The position numbers and the translations under genes are program-made. Under the pieces are notes generated by a model. The model worked only from the letters and a program-made list of their open reading frames with translations, was not told where the DNA came from and did not search any database. From Yoonia maritima (GTDB lineage Bacteria > Pseudomonadota > Alphaproteobacteria > Rhodobacterales > Rhodobacteraceae), in the NCBI RefSeq assembly GCF_002933395.1, contig NZ_PKFN01000010.1, forward strand, positions 248,001-312,000: DNA of 64,000 nt. The letters run 5' to 3'. Below are positions 29,433-39,273 of this stretch, piece after piece; position 1 is the first letter of the stretch, and every line of letters starts with the position of its first letter.

Positions 29433-30082
29433 ACAGCTACGCGATCGCCGAAAATAGCAGATCCAACGCGAATATGTGTTGCACCCAGCGCAATAGCGCG
29501 CTCAAAATCACTGCTCATACCCATCGAAAGACCCGTTAAACCGTTGCGCGCTGCGATCTTCGCAAGCAGCGCGAAATGCAGTGATGGCTCCTCGTCCACG
29601 GGGGGAATGCACATCAATCCCTTAACGGGTAGATCAAGCGCGCGCACTTCGGCAATAAATGCGTCTGCCTGTGCAGGCAAAACGCCCGCCTTCTGCGGTT
29701 CCTCGCCGGTGTTCACCTGAATAAACAAATCTGGGCAATATCCAGTCTCTTGCGCCAACCGCACCATGGTCGCAGCCAACTTTGGGCGGTCAACAGTGTG
29801 GATCGCCTGTGCAAGCTCCATCGCTTGACGGACCTTATTCGTCTGCAACGGCCCAATCATGTGAAGATGAACGTCACTATAACTCTCACGGAACGCAGGC
29901 CACTTTCCTGCGGCCTCTTGCACCTTATTCTCACCAAAGACTCGATGCCCCTGATCCAAGACAGCCTCGACCCGGTCATTGGGTTGCACCTTAGACACTG
30001 CAATAAGGGTCACATCATCTTTTTTACGCCCTGATGCCTCACAAGCGGCACGGATACGGTCCTGAATATCAGCTAAGGGCAT
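29429..30082 (-). CDS. YggS family PLP homeostasis protein
   Basis: A 217-residue single-domain TIM-barrel protein that binds pyridoxal phosphate; Lys31 in LIAVSKVQP should form the Schiff base. Other family blocks are RVFGENKVQE, HMIGPLQTNKV, FIQVNTGEEPQKAG, LSMGMSSDFERAI and VGSAIFG. Members balance vitamin B6 pools and influence amino acid metabolism. It is the first gene of a two-gene minus-strand unit with the RluA-type gene. Confidence 0.93.
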   Translation of the reverse strand: MPLADIQDRIRAACEASGRKKDDVTLIAVSKVQPNDRVEAVLDQGHRVFGENKVQEAAGKWPAFRESYSDVHLHMIGPLQTNKVRQAMELAQAIHTVDRPKLAATMVRLAQETGYCPDLFIQVNTGEEPQKAGVLPAQADAFIAEVRALDLPVKGLMCIPPVDEEPSLHFALLAKIAARNGLTGLSMGMSSDFERAIALGATHIRVGSAIFGDRVAV

Positions 30083-30308
30083 GTAAGGCTCCGAAAAATA
30101 AGGGTCACGTCACGTTTCAGGCCGAAATAAAGGCAATTAGAGACGATGTCACCGCCCAAAACACTGTGTGTCCTTGATGCATCATTTTCCGCGAACCCGC
30201 CTAATTATGGTCTAATTTACTTGAGTGTCAGAACCAATGGGCGCAGTTAAACGCCAATGCTAGGAAAACTGGCATTCTTGGGAATGCAAAACACGAGGGA
30301 ATAAATCC

Positions 30309-31424
30309 ATGAAAAGCATCCTTCTTACAACATCTGCGCTTGTTGCCTTTGCTGGCGCCGCAGCTGCTGAAGTATCTTTCTCCGGTGAAGCAACACTGGG
30401 CTACAACTCACGCATCGCTGGCGACAACGACGGTTTCTACTGGGACGCAAACGTTGCAACTGCAATGTCTCAGGAACTGGACAACGGCGTAACAGCTGCT
30501 GCGTCTTTTCAGTTTGACGCAATCGACAACGATAATGAAACAGACATCATCAGCGAAAGCTATGTTCTGTCTCTGACAACAGAATCTGCTGGCATGTACT
30601 ACGGTGACACAGCATTTGCTGCTGAAACACTGTGGAAATCTGCAGGCGACATGGAATCTGACGGCTTCTCAGAAGCTGACGGCGAAACAGTTCTGCGCGG
30701 CGAAGCATCTTTCGGTGCAGTTGAAGCAGCCGTTTCTTACACAGTCGCAGATGCAGACAACAACTTCCCAACAGACGACAGCCACGTTGACCAACTGTCT
30801 GTTGCTGCTGCTGGTGACTTCGGTCAGTTCTCAGTAGTTGCTGCGTACCAAGAAGAATCCGAAGCTGCATTCGGTGTTCTGGCAAACGGCGCAAACGGTG
30901 ACTACAACACGTCCGAAATCTTCGGTCTGTCTGTAGGCGCGTCTTTCTCTGGCGCAGACATCACAGTTGCATACGCATCTGACGAAACACTGGACGAATC
31001 TTCTGTAGGTGTTCAAGTTGCTTACCCATTCGGTCCAGTAACTGCGACAGTTTACTACGTTTCAGAAGACGACGCAGCTGACGAAGACAACTACGGTGTA
31101 ACACTTGCTTACTCCGAAGGCGCACTGTCTGTTAAAGGCGACTACGACTACGACCAAGGCGTAAACAAAATCGGCCTGGACGGTTCTTACGACCTGGGTA
31201 ACGGTCTGACTATCCTTGCTGGTGTTTACGACCAGTCTGACGACGCGACTGACGCAAACAACGGTACAGACGCATACATCGCAGGTGAATATGACCTGGG
31301 TGGCGGCGCATCTATCCTCGTTTCTTACGCAGAAGCTGAAACTGGTGGCGCAAAAGCAGACGACGAAGTTGGTGGCCCAGACTACCAAGACGGCGCGACT
31401 GTTGAGCTGACATTCGCATTCTAA
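30309..31424 (+). CDS. Major outer-membrane porin
   Basis: A 371-residue porin with signal peptide (MKSILLTTSALVAFAGAAAA) and a C-terminal strand ending VELTFAF. The mature protein, from EVSFSGEATLGYNSR, is acidic and made of repeated beta strands and Asp-rich loops, as in Rhodobacter-type trimeric porins. Codon use is extremely biased (for example repeated GCA, CTG and TCT), a mark of very high expression. A 226-base upstream region contains a stem-like AATGC/GCATT pair near 30255-30282. A terminator follows. Confidence 0.9.
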   Translation: MKSILLTTSALVAFAGAAAAEVSFSGEATLGYNSRIAGDNDGFYWDANVATAMSQELDNGVTAAASFQFDAIDNDNETDIISESYVLSLTTESAGMYYGDTAFAAETLWKSAGDMESDGFSEADGETVLRGEASFGAVEAAVSYTVADADNNFPTDDSHVDQLSVAAAGDFGQFSVVAAYQEESEAAFGVLANGANGDYNTSEIFGLSVGASFSGADITVAYASDETLDESSVGVQVAYPFGPVTATVYYVSEDDAADEDNYGVTLAYSEGALSVKGDYDYDQGVNKIGLDGSYDLGNGLTILAGVYDQSDDATDANNGTDAYIAGEYDLGGGASILVSYAEAETGGAKADDEVGGPDYQDGATVELTFAF

Positions 31425-31449
31425 GCGAAGCCAGTATTTGACTAAGCGA

Positions 31450-31474
31450 GAGCGGCCCTTTGGGTCGCTCTTTA
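31450..31474 (+). terminator. Terminator after the porin gene
   Basis: A 9-bp stem GAGCGGCCC / GGGTCGCTC with a TTT loop and a following TTT-A-CTTTT tract. Confidence 0.8.
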
Positions 31475-31575
31475 CTTTTGTGGGGACTGCTTTGTTGTAT
31501 AACCGCTTGTGACCCGTTCAACCGTTCGCTACATATTTCGCCAATGGCAAAGTATCCCGGCAAAGGGGAAGTGGT

Positions 31576-31977
31576 TTGACGTCAATATTGAATTTTGTTC
31601 GCACAGGGCTTGTTGCTTTGTTGATCGGCTCGCTCGCCTCGTGTGGCGGTGGCCAACCCCACACACCACGCGGTACTGAAAACGTCGCGGTGAACCGATA
31701 CATATGGGCTGCATCCCTTGATGTACTAGACTTTCTACCTGTACAATCTGCTGATCCGTTCACTGGTGTCATATCGACCGGCTACGGCACGCCCCCTGGC
31801 AGCGGCAACGCCTATCGCGCCACGATCCGCGTCATTGACCCCGCACTGGACGCGCGTTCGCTGCAAGTCGCACTGCAAAGCCGCAGTGGACCCGTTTCAA
31901 TCGAAACACAAACAGCCATAGAAAACGCGATCCTCGCGCGCGCCCGACAGCTTCGTATCGCTGACGGCATCCTATAG
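31576..31977 (+). CDS. DUF3576 lipoprotein
   Basis: A 133-residue lipoprotein: hydrophobic signal followed by lipobox GSLASC (Cys at residue 23). The DUF3576 block is VNRYIWAASLDVLDFLP with SADPFTGVISTGYGTPP. Start is TTG at 31576, supported by AAAGGGGAA 5 bases upstream. The family sits next to leuS and lptE in many alphaproteobacteria, which suggests an outer-membrane role, but the function is unknown. Confidence 0.85.
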   Translation: MTSILNFVRTGLVALLIGSLASCGGGQPHTPRGTENVAVNRYIWAASLDVLDFLPVQSADPFTGVISTGYGTPPGSGNAYRATIRVIDPALDARSLQVALQSRSGPVSIETQTAIENAILARARQLRIADGIL

Positions 31978-32054
31978 CCTTCGGTATATCGCCCGATTAT
32001 CAAATCCGCCGGGCCCCTGTTGCCCGGCGTTTGCATTCTTGAAAGACCGCCCTG

Positions 32055-34583
32055 ATGACCACTTACACACCCGCCGATATCGAAGCGAAATGGCAATCCT
32101 CTTGGGCCGATGCCGAGACATTCAAAGCCGTCCGCAGCGCTGACAAACCCAAGTACTATGTGCTTGAGATGTTCCCATATCCGTCGGGTCGTATTCACAT
32201 GGGGCACGTCCGCAACTACACCATGGGTGACGTGATCGCGCGGTACAAGCTGGCGACCGGTCATAACATCCTGCACCCAATGGGTTGGGATGCCTTTGGC
32301 ATGCCAGCCGAAAATGCAGCGATGGCATCAGGCGGCCATCCAAAGGATTGGACCTACAACAATATCGCCGACATGAAGGCACAGATGAAGCCGCTGGGTC
32401 TGTCCATCGACTGGTCCCGCGAATTCGCGACCTGTGATCCCGAATACTACGGCCAGCAGCAAGCGCTGTTCATTGATTTCCTGTCAAAGGGACTGATTTA
32501 TCGTAAAAAAGCCGTCGTGAACTGGGACCCAATCGACATGACCGTTCTGGCGAACGAACAGGTCATCGACGGCAAAGGATGGCGTTCCGGCGCAGAGGTC
32601 GAACGCCGCGAGTTGGTGCAATGGTTCTTTAAGATCAGCGACCATTCCGAAGAACTGCTGACTGCAATCGACAGCCTTGACGACTGGCCCGCCAAAGTCA
32701 AACTGATGCAGGCCAACTGGATCGGCAAATCACGCGGCCTGCAATTCGCGTTTGATCGCACCGATGGCGGCCAAATCGAAGTTTACACGACCCGCCCAGA
32801 CACGTTGATGGGTGCGTCTTTCGTCGGTATTTCACCTGACCATCCGCTGGCCAAAGAATTGGAAGCCAAAGACGACAAAGTCGCTGCATTCTGCGCTGAA
32901 TGCCGTAAAGGCGGGACAACGGCCGAAGCAATCGAAAAGGCCGAAAAGCTGGGCTACGACACTGGCCTGACCGTCAAGCATCCGCTGAATGGTTCGGAAC
33001 TGCCCGTCTATATCGCGAACTTTATCCTGATGGATTACGGAACTGGCGCGATCTTTGGTTGCCCGGCGCACGATCAGCGCGACTTTGACTTTGCGACGAA
33101 ATACGACCTGCCGATCAACGCGGTGTTCCTGCCCTCCGCCGACGCGGACGCCAACCTGACCGAGGCCTATACCCCAGCCAAAACTGAAACAGTGACCTAC
33201 GTCAAAGGTTTCGCTGGCGATACCGTCCAAACCGGCGACTACGCTGTCGACACCGCTATTGCTTACTGCGAAGGCAAAGGTATCGGCGCAGGCGTGACCA
33301 AGTTCCGCCTGCGTGATTGGGGCCTGAGCCGCCAGCGGTATTGGGGTTGCCCGATCCCGATTGTCCATTGTGATGATTGCGGCGCGGTTCCTGAAAAGAA
33401 AGAAAACCTGCCAGTTGAATTGCCATACGATGTCACATTCGACATCCCCGGCAACCCGCTGGATCGTCATCCTACCTGGCGCGATTGCGCCTGCCCTGCA
33501 TGTGGCAAACCGGCTCAACGTGAAACCGACACGATGGATACCTTTGTGGATTCCAGCTGGTATTATGCCCGCTTCACATCCCCAAATGCCGAAACGCCGA
33601 CCAATGCCGAAGATGCCGCGTATTGGATGAACGTTGACCAGTATATCGGGGGGATCGAACACGCAATTTTGCACCTGCTATACAGCCGCTTTTTTGCCCG
33701 CGCGATGAACATCACTGGGCATCTGCCGAATAGCGCCAAAGAGCCGTTCAATGCGTTGTTTACGCAAGGCATGGTGACACACGAGATATACCAAACGATG
33801 GGTGCCGACAACCGCCCTGCCTACCACTTCCCCGAGGATGTGACCGACGGGAAACTGGCGGATGGCACCGAGGTGGAAATCGTGCCTTCGGCCAAAATGT
33901 CGAAATCGAAAAAGAACGTCGTCGATCCAGATGACATTCTGGCGAAATATGGTGCGGATACTGCACGTTGGTTCGTGCTGTCCGACAGCCCTCCGGAACG
34001 GGACGTGGAATGGACGGCATCTGGCGCAGAGGCCACGCACAAGCACCTGTCGCGCGTGTTCCGTGTTGCCAACGACATCGCAACAATGGACACGGCACCC
34101 GGTACAGGTGACGAGGATCTGCTGCGCGCCACGCACAAGGCAGTCCATGACGTGACCATGGGCGTCGAGACCTTTGGCTTTAACGCGGCAATCGCGAAGC
34201 TATATGGCTTTACCAACGTCTTGGCGAAATCCAAGGCAGGCGGTGCAGCCAAACGTGAAGCAGCCAAGGTTTTAGCACAGCTGATGTCACCGATGACACC
34301 TCATCTATCCGAAGAGATCTGGAGCCTGCTGGGCGGCGAAGGCTTGATCGCTAATGCCCCATGGCCTGTTGCAGACGAGGCAATGTTGGTTGAAGATACT
34401 GTTACGATGCCGATTCAGATCAATGGGAAACGCCGGGGCGAAATCAAGGTTGCGTCCGACGCAAGCAAAGACGCAATCGAGGAAATCGTGATGGGTCTAG
34501 AGATTGTGCAGAAAGCTTTGGATGGCAACGCGCCGAAGAAACTAATCATCGTACCGGGACGGATTGTGAACATTGTCGTCTAA
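32055..34583 (+). CDS. leuS: Leucyl-tRNA synthetase
   Basis: An 842-residue class Ia synthetase. The HIGH signature is in [13 protein letters not shown] (His48 to His51), the editing (CP1) domain spans roughly 220-420 ([20 protein letters not shown]), and the KMSKS loop is at 614-618. A zinc-type cysteine cluster CDDCGA...CACPACGK lies before the KMSKS region. Length is normal. lptE begins inside its last codons (11-base overlap), so leuS, lptE and holA form one transcript. Confidence 0.97.
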   Translation: MTTYTPADIEAKWQSSWADAETFKAVRSADKPKYYVLEMFPYPSGRIHMGHVRNYTMGDVIARYKLATGHNILHPMGWDAFGMPAENAAMASGGHPKDWTYNNIADMKAQMKPLGLSIDWSREFATCDPEYYGQQQALFIDFLSKGLIYRKKAVVNWDPIDMTVLANEQVIDGKGWRSGAEVERRELVQWFFKISDHSEELLTAIDSLDDWPAKVKLMQANWIGKSRGLQFAFDRTDGGQIEVYTTRPDTLMGASFVGISPDHPLAKELEAKDDKVAAFCAECRKGGTTAEAIEKAEKLGYDTGLTVKHPLNGSELPVYIANFILMDYGTGAIFGCPAHDQRDFDFATKYDLPINAVFLPSADADANLTEAYTPAKTETVTYVKGFAGDTVQTGDYAVDTAIAYCEGKGIGAGVTKFRLRDWGLSRQRYWGCPIPIVHCDDCGAVPEKKENLPVELPYDVTFDIPGNPLDRHPTWRDCACPACGKPAQRETDTMDTFVDSSWYYARFTSPNAETPTNAEDAAYWMNVDQYIGGIEHAILHLLYSRFFARAMNITGHLPNSAKEPFNALFTQGMVTHEIYQTMGADNRPAYHFPEDVTDGKLADGTEVEIVPSAKMSKSKKNVVDPDDILAKYGADTARWFVLSDSPPERDVEWTASGAEATHKHLSRVFRVANDIATMDTAPGTGDEDLLRATHKAVHDVTMGVETFGFNAAIAKLYGFTNVLAKSKAGGAAKREAAKVLAQLMSPMTPHLSEEIWSLLGGEGLIANAPWPVADEAMLVEDTVTMPIQINGKRRGEIKVASDASKDAIEEIVMGLEIVQKALDGNAPKKLIIVPGRIVNIVV

Positions 34584-35055
34584 ACCGCCATCGCGTCGCT
34601 TGGCCATTCTGGGGCTTCTTGCCTTGGCTGGCTGCGGTTTTGCCCCTGTCTATAGCGACAGTAGCAACCTGCGCGGCATGATCGCCTTTAGAACAGATGA
34701 AACGATCGCAGGGTATCGGCTACAAGAGCGGCTGGAACAGCGACTGGGGCGATCCACAGCGCCCCAATACACACTACAGGTCACCATGACCCAAGGACGC
34801 CGCAGCGCAGCCATCACTGATGATGGTGACACAACCCGATATAACGTAACCGGCACTGGTACATGGACGCTCGTTGATAGCAACGGACAAGAATTCGAAG
34901 CAGGCCAAGTTGCTGCTTTTACCAGCTACTCGGCGACAGGTTCCACAACGGCCACCCAAACTGCGGAAACCGATGCGACCGCGCGCCTGTCCGTCATTCT
35001 TGCCGATATGATCGTGAGCCGCCTACTGATCATTAGCCCTAAGTTAACACAATGA
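34573..35055 (+). CDS. lptE: LPS-assembly lipoprotein LptE
   Basis: A 160-residue lipoprotein with lipobox LALAGC (Cys about 21). It is followed by [14 protein letters not shown], the standard start of mature alphaproteobacterial LptE. LptE plugs the LptD barrel that inserts lipopolysaccharide into the outer leaflet. The start is TTG at 34573, overlapping leuS by 11 bases; its stop overlaps holA by 4 bases. Position between leuS and holA is the classical one. Confidence 0.9.
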   Translation: MSSKPPSRRLAILGLLALAGCGFAPVYSDSSNLRGMIAFRTDETIAGYRLQERLEQRLGRSTAPQYTLQVTMTQGRRSAAITDDGDTTRYNVTGTGTWTLVDSNGQEFEAGQVAAFTSYSATGSTTATQTAETDATARLSVILADMIVSRLLIISPKLTQ

Positions 35056-36080
35056 AGCTGTCAGGGACCGCTGCAACGGCATATTTCCGCAAGCCTGATC
35101 CGACCCATACTGGCCTGCTGATTTTTGGTGCAGACCCCATGCGCGTCGCTGAAAAACGGCAACAAGCGATCACCGCTTTGGTTGGTCCTAACGGCGAAGA
35201 AGAAATGCGCCTGACACGCATGGCCGCCGCTGACCTACGCAAGGACCCTGCGCTATTGGATGACGCGGTTAAGGCCCAAGGGTTCTTTCCCGGCTACCGC
35301 GTTGCCTTTGTCGAAGACGCGACAGATACGGCCGCCAAGGCGATCACCAACGCGCTGGTCGACTGGAAACCGGGCGATGCACAGATCATCGTAACAGCCA
35401 GTCAACTGACTGCGAAATCTGCACTGCGCAAGCTGTTCGAAAACCACCGCAATGCAATGGCTATCGGTATCTATGACGACCCACCATCGGTCGCCGATAT
35501 CGAACAAAGCCTGACACAGGCGGGCATTGATCAGCCAGAGCGGGAGGTGATGGATGCACTTGTTGCGCTGGCCTCGTCGCTTGAACCCGGTGACTTTCGA
35601 CAGACCCTAGAAAAGATCAGCCTATACAAACGCGGTGACGACACACCGCTGTCAGTAACCGAGGTGATGCTAAACGCCCCACAATCGGCAGAAGTCGACG
35701 TGGATGATGTGCTAGAGGTCGTGGCGCTTGGGCAGGCCGAAAAGCTGGGCCCTGTGCTCAGTAGTCTATACGCACAGGGCGTTACCCCTGTGACGCTGTG
35801 CATTGGCGCAATGCGACACTTTCGGCGCTTGCACACTGCGGCCTCTGACCCCGGAGGCCCGGCGGCGGGTGTTGGTCGGCTGCGTCCACCTGTCTTTGGC
35901 CCGCGCCGCGACAAAATCGTACGCCAAGCAAGCCACTGGGGTCGCCCCCGGTTGGAACGCGCTTTGACGGCGCTGACCGATGCGGATTTGCAACTGCGTT
36001 CGGCAAGTACGGCACCGCAAGGGCCCCTGATGGAACGTACTTTGATGCGCCTTGCAATGATGGCCCGCGCGAGCCGTTAA
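35052..36080 (+). CDS. holA: DNA polymerase III subunit delta
   Basis: A 342-residue clamp-loader subunit that opens the beta clamp. Recognisable parts are GLLIFGADPMRVAEKRQQAI at the N-terminus and the helical C-terminal domain (VTLCIGAMRHFRRLHTAA). It is co-translated with lptE (ATGA overlap). A strong bidirectional terminator follows 6 bases after the stop. The family is poorly conserved, so operon context adds weight. Confidence 0.92.
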   Translation: MKLSGTAATAYFRKPDPTHTGLLIFGADPMRVAEKRQQAITALVGPNGEEEMRLTRMAAADLRKDPALLDDAVKAQGFFPGYRVAFVEDATDTAAKAITNALVDWKPGDAQIIVTASQLTAKSALRKLFENHRNAMAIGIYDDPPSVADIEQSLTQAGIDQPEREVMDALVALASSLEPGDFRQTLEKISLYKRGDDTPLSVTEVMLNAPQSAEVDVDDVLEVVALGQAEKLGPVLSSLYAQGVTPVTLCIGAMRHFRRLHTAASDPGGPAAGVGRLRPPVFGPRRDKIVRQASHWGRPRLERALTALTDADLQLRSASTAPQGPLMERTLMRLAMMARASR

Positions 36081-36086
36081 ACGAAA

Positions 36087-36110
36087 AAAGCAGGCCCAGA
36101 GGCCTGCTTT
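36087..36110. terminator. Bidirectional terminator between holA and the small membrane-protein gene
   Basis: A perfect 10-bp stem AAAGCAGGCC / GGCCTGCTTT with a CAGA loop. The A-run on one side and T-run on the other allow function in both directions. Confidence 0.85.
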
Positions 36111-36133
36111 TCATCAAGTCTTTCGACTTAGAT

Positions 36134-36346
36134 TTAGTCGTCGTCAGCGTTTACAGCAGCTGCGATAAGCAGAGCTGCAACAACACCGATGATTACATAT
36201 GTGCTGCTGATAGAAGAAGTTGGTGCTGGTTCTTCAACAACAACAACAGGTGGAGCCATTACTGGCTCAGACATACCGCCAGCGTTGGCGGAAACAGCAG
36301 AAACAGCCAGAACAGCTGTGGCGGCAAGAGTAGTTGTAAGGCGCAT
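36134..36346 (-). CDS. Small exported membrane protein linked to the YjbF/YjbH locus
   Basis: A 70-residue protein: signal peptide (MRLTTTLAATAVLAVSAVSA), a Pro/Val-rich linker (PVMAPPVVVVEEPAP), one membrane-spanning segment (TYVIIGVVAALLIAAAV) and an acidic tail NADDD. Start at 36346 is set by TTGGAG 8 bases upstream. It lies 103 bases after yjbF on the same strand. By size and position it might play the part of YjbE/GfcA, small exported proteins of the enterobacterial exopolysaccharide loci, but I see no sequence similarity strong enough to claim homology. Confidence 0.7.
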   Translation of the reverse strand: MRLTTTLAATAVLAVSAVSANAGGMSEPVMAPPVVVVEEPAPTSSISSTYVIIGVVAALLIAAAVNADDD

Positions 36347-36449
36347 GTCGGTACTCCAATTAATGCACGGGTGGTCTACCACTGTGTGGTGATCCACATT
36401 GCCCTATTAAATCAGGGCCTAATGCGAAATCCAAGAGGTTTGCGCATGT

Positions 36450-37094
36450 TCAGAAAACATCGATTTGCAGATATCCGGCGTCGGGCGACACTGCCTGAAG
36501 GCTGCGCACCATAGCACCATGTTGATTTACCCAGTAAATATTGGTGAAAGTAAGGCGTTCGCCTTCGCATTTCTCATTAAATCTACGGGTCGAGAAGGTT
36601 TTTTCGGCGCGTGTGATAACTTCAGTTCCTTCGGAAACGATGCTACATTGCAACAGTTCCGTCGAAATTCCATCCTGATCAGTGATAAAATCATGCCGTC
36701 TTTGTGCCGTTCCACCCCCGCGTTGGATCGCCACCCACGACTGCGAAACATCCGCACCCATCAAATCACGCACTAAACCACGAGTTGCAACAAGCAAACC
36801 GTTCTCAAACGTCATAGTTACGTTTCGCTGATCCACCCAAGTCACTCGACCACTATTGCGCGCAACCTGAACCATTGACGACCACGCCTCTTGGTTACGA
36901 ATATTGACGCGTAAATATTTACCGGGGTTTGCGTGCATTTCGTCCGCAGGAACAAGCGTATTTGCAACCTGTTCTGCGGGTGCGGATTGCCCCATGACAA
37001 GCCCGGCCAAACGCGCGGTCATCCCACTCTGGCCGCAGGATACCAGCAGCGTCAAAACCACAAAGCAAAACCCTAAACGCATCATCTTTTTCAT
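36450..37094 (-). CDS. YjbF/GfcB family lipoprotein
   Basis: A 214-residue lipoprotein with lipobox LLVSC (Cys about 20) and the YjbF-type fold sequence (RVTWVDQRNVTMTFENGLLV, LVRDLMGADV, FTNIYWVNQHGAMVRSLQ). The family belongs to exopolysaccharide or group 4 capsule secretion loci (yjbEFGH, gfcABCD). The start at 37094 overlaps the upstream YjbH stop as ATGA, so the two are translationally coupled. Confidence 0.85.
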   Translation of the reverse strand: MKKMMRLGFCFVVLTLLVSCGQSGMTARLAGLVMGQSAPAEQVANTLVPADEMHANPGKYLRVNIRNQEAWSSMVQVARNSGRVTWVDQRNVTMTFENGLLVATRGLVRDLMGADVSQSWVAIQRGGGTAQRRHDFITDQDGISTELLQCSIVSEGTEVITRAEKTFSTRRFNEKCEGERLTFTNIYWVNQHGAMVRSLQAVSPDAGYLQIDVF

Positions 37095-39211
37095 CTCCAA
37101 AACCGTCCCCAGCTATCAGATAGGTCATTGGTGTGTGCATCGCGGACAACCTCGTACAGTCGGCCATCCACATTTAACATCGCGCCACCATCGCCAGTGC
37201 GGGTCCGCAAGGTTGCACCGTAATCTTTACGGCTTGGTCGCCCGGTCAAAAAATCTTGCGGAATAGAAATGCGCACGCCTTTATTATAAGATCCGTCGCC
37301 ATAGTCTTCATAGCTTACCTCTGTTTGGCTTACATATGCGCTGACGGTGACGCCATTTGCGTATTCCCGGGCAAGCGTCACTTTGCCCCCCCAGTCGCCA
37401 GCCAAATACCGACCCAGATCAAGCTGCGTATGATACCCGTCACCAATATCGTAGTAAGCAGACACGTGACCGGTTACGATATCATAGTCGTATTCATCAA
37501 ATCCAAAGCCCATATCGGTATCGCGCTGCGAGACATAGTTGACCTCTGCGCCGAAGCCAAAGTCACTTTCAACGGGCTTCCAAAGCAATTCCGCTGATAC
37601 ACCCCCGTACATCCGTTCAAGATACCCGCCACTGACCCGGCTATAAAGATTTTCGCCCGGCCGACCGTAGTGGGTTAGCATCAGGCTTTCCATGACAGGG
37701 ATACCATCATCACCGTAGAACCCGCCGTCCGTCCTGACATTATGCAAATCTGGCGTCGTATCAGTAACGGGGTCTTCTGAATCATCTTTCAGCAAACTTT
37801 GAACAATCGCCCCCGACAGCAATACCTGAGGCGTAATCTGATAGCGCGCATTTAATTTCAAACCGATGTCAGCGGAACGATCTCCTTCGGACCCAAGCGA
37901 AGTTACGGCGAAATACGGACTAATTCCCCATGAAAAAGCGGGCGCATCAGAAGCAACCTGCGTCAGGCCAGCATCACCACCCGCATCAGAAAATTGAGCA
38001 CGGGCCAAAATCGCATCCGATGCGCCTGCCCGATTTTCCAACCTTTCGAGATCGCTTCGTGCAAGTGACGTAGACGATAGCGGAATTCCATTGACTTCAG
38101 GTTCAAGAATGAATGTTTCTACCGATCCCGGCATGACTTGCGTCATCATACGTGCAACGCGTCCCATCGCTTGGGCCTGCGAACGATACTGACCGTTAAC
38201 ATAGCGCACGCGCGCAGTCCTATCGGTAACTTCCAGCCCAGTAAGTTCTAGCCCTTCGATCTCAAGCAACGCTTTCATAGCAGAACGAAGCCCCGCCTCG
38301 GGGACACTACCACGATCCCAAGTACGGGCGGCGCGCGCATTCTCGCTACGCACTTTTACCGGCGCAGGTGCGCTTTCGATGCCACCCATTCCCGGCCGGT
38401 TATTCGCGTTCAAGACAAAGGTTCCGGACAGCGCAACATCAGCGCCATACAAAGACACGAGCGACACTTGAACACCATCAAGGGGCCTGTACGTTACACC
38501 AAAGTTATAGGGGCTTTCGACATCAACAACTGGTGCATACGCCTGTTGGGGATACGCAATTGACGAATACTCCGCCATCACGCCCCATTTATCGTTAATT
38601 TGATACGACGCCCCGCCGAAAAGCGCAGCATCACCGGAAAACCATTGATCCGTTGCTAGCTGTCCTTCGGGGGTGTTTTCATCGAATACAGGCCTGTCAC
38701 TGCGGCTACCGATTGGATTATCAAAGCCATCATGAGTCCCCATAGCGCCCCAACCTAATCCGGCAGTCACCGTCAGACTGTCACCAATAGACTTAGTTGC
38801 CACGACATATTCAGACTGGAACCGTCCTGGGTTAAGAAAATCACGCATCCCAATCGCAATTGCGGGCATATAAGTGGCTTCATTGACCAACCGATATTGA
38901 AGACTGAACGATCGCTCCAATTCGCTTGTTTCGATACCAGTCCCAGTTGCGTCATAAATATCTGTTAAAGTATAACTCGCGCTTCCTGACAAACGGTCAG
39001 TTAACTGCGCACCTACATTCAGACGAAACATGCCATCCTTGGCAATCAAACCACCCGCTATTTCACCTTCGTCGGCGCTTTGTGCGATTGGCATATCGAC
39101 AAGACCCGGCATTCCGAAATAGCCATAGCTTAGATCAACGTCCTGCGCGTTGGCCTGATGCCCAATCACGGCTGTCAAAGCTGTAGTCGCAAGGAAAGCT
39201 TTTCTTAGCAT
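37091..39211 (-). CDS. YjbH/GfcD family outer-membrane protein
   Basis: A 706-residue exported protein (signal peptide through HQANA, about residue 22) with mature start QDVDLSYGYFGMPGLVDMP. The sequence is beta rich throughout and matches the YjbH family, whose members are predicted to form outer-membrane barrels associated with exopolysaccharide export. GGAG lies 8 bases before the ATG. Length agrees with E. coli YjbH. No glycosyltransferase or polymerase genes accompany it in this window. Confidence 0.88.
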   Translation of the reverse strand: MLRKAFLATTALTAVIGHQANAQDVDLSYGYFGMPGLVDMPIAQSADEGEIAGGLIAKDGMFRLNVGAQLTDRLSGSASYTLTDIYDATGTGIETSELERSFSLQYRLVNEATYMPAIAIGMRDFLNPGRFQSEYVVATKSIGDSLTVTAGLGWGAMGTHDGFDNPIGSRSDRPVFDENTPEGQLATDQWFSGDAALFGGASYQINDKWGVMAEYSSIAYPQQAYAPVVDVESPYNFGVTYRPLDGVQVSLVSLYGADVALSGTFVLNANNRPGMGGIESAPAPVKVRSENARAARTWDRGSVPEAGLRSAMKALLEIEGLELTGLEVTDRTARVRYVNGQYRSQAQAMGRVARMMTQVMPGSVETFILEPEVNGIPLSSTSLARSDLERLENRAGASDAILARAQFSDAGGDAGLTQVASDAPAFSWGISPYFAVTSLGSEGDRSADIGLKLNARYQITPQVLLSGAIVQSLLKDDSEDPVTDTTPDLHNVRTDGGFYGDDGIPVMESLMLTHYGRPGENLYSRVSGGYLERMYGGVSAELLWKPVESDFGFGAEVNYVSQRDTDMGFGFDEYDYDIVTGHVSAYYDIGDGYHTQLDLGRYLAGDWGGKVTLAREYANGVTVSAYVSQTEVSYEDYGDGSYNKGVRISIPQDFLTGRPSRKDYGATLRTRTGDGGAMLNVDGRLYEVVRDAHTNDLSDSWGRFWR

Positions 39212-39273
39212 AAACGTTACTCCATCACTCTGGTTACAAATGTCTACCGCGCAGCATTAAGGATTGCTACTAG

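Noticed and set aside
30255-30282. Stem-like AATGC/GCATT pair in the porin leader as a riboswitch or attenuator
   Set aside because: The stem is short, bulged and lacks a terminator or known aptamer features.
32832-33674. Open frame of 280 codons on the minus strand inside leuS
   Set aside because: Antisense to the conserved synthetase core; no ribosome binding site or domain.
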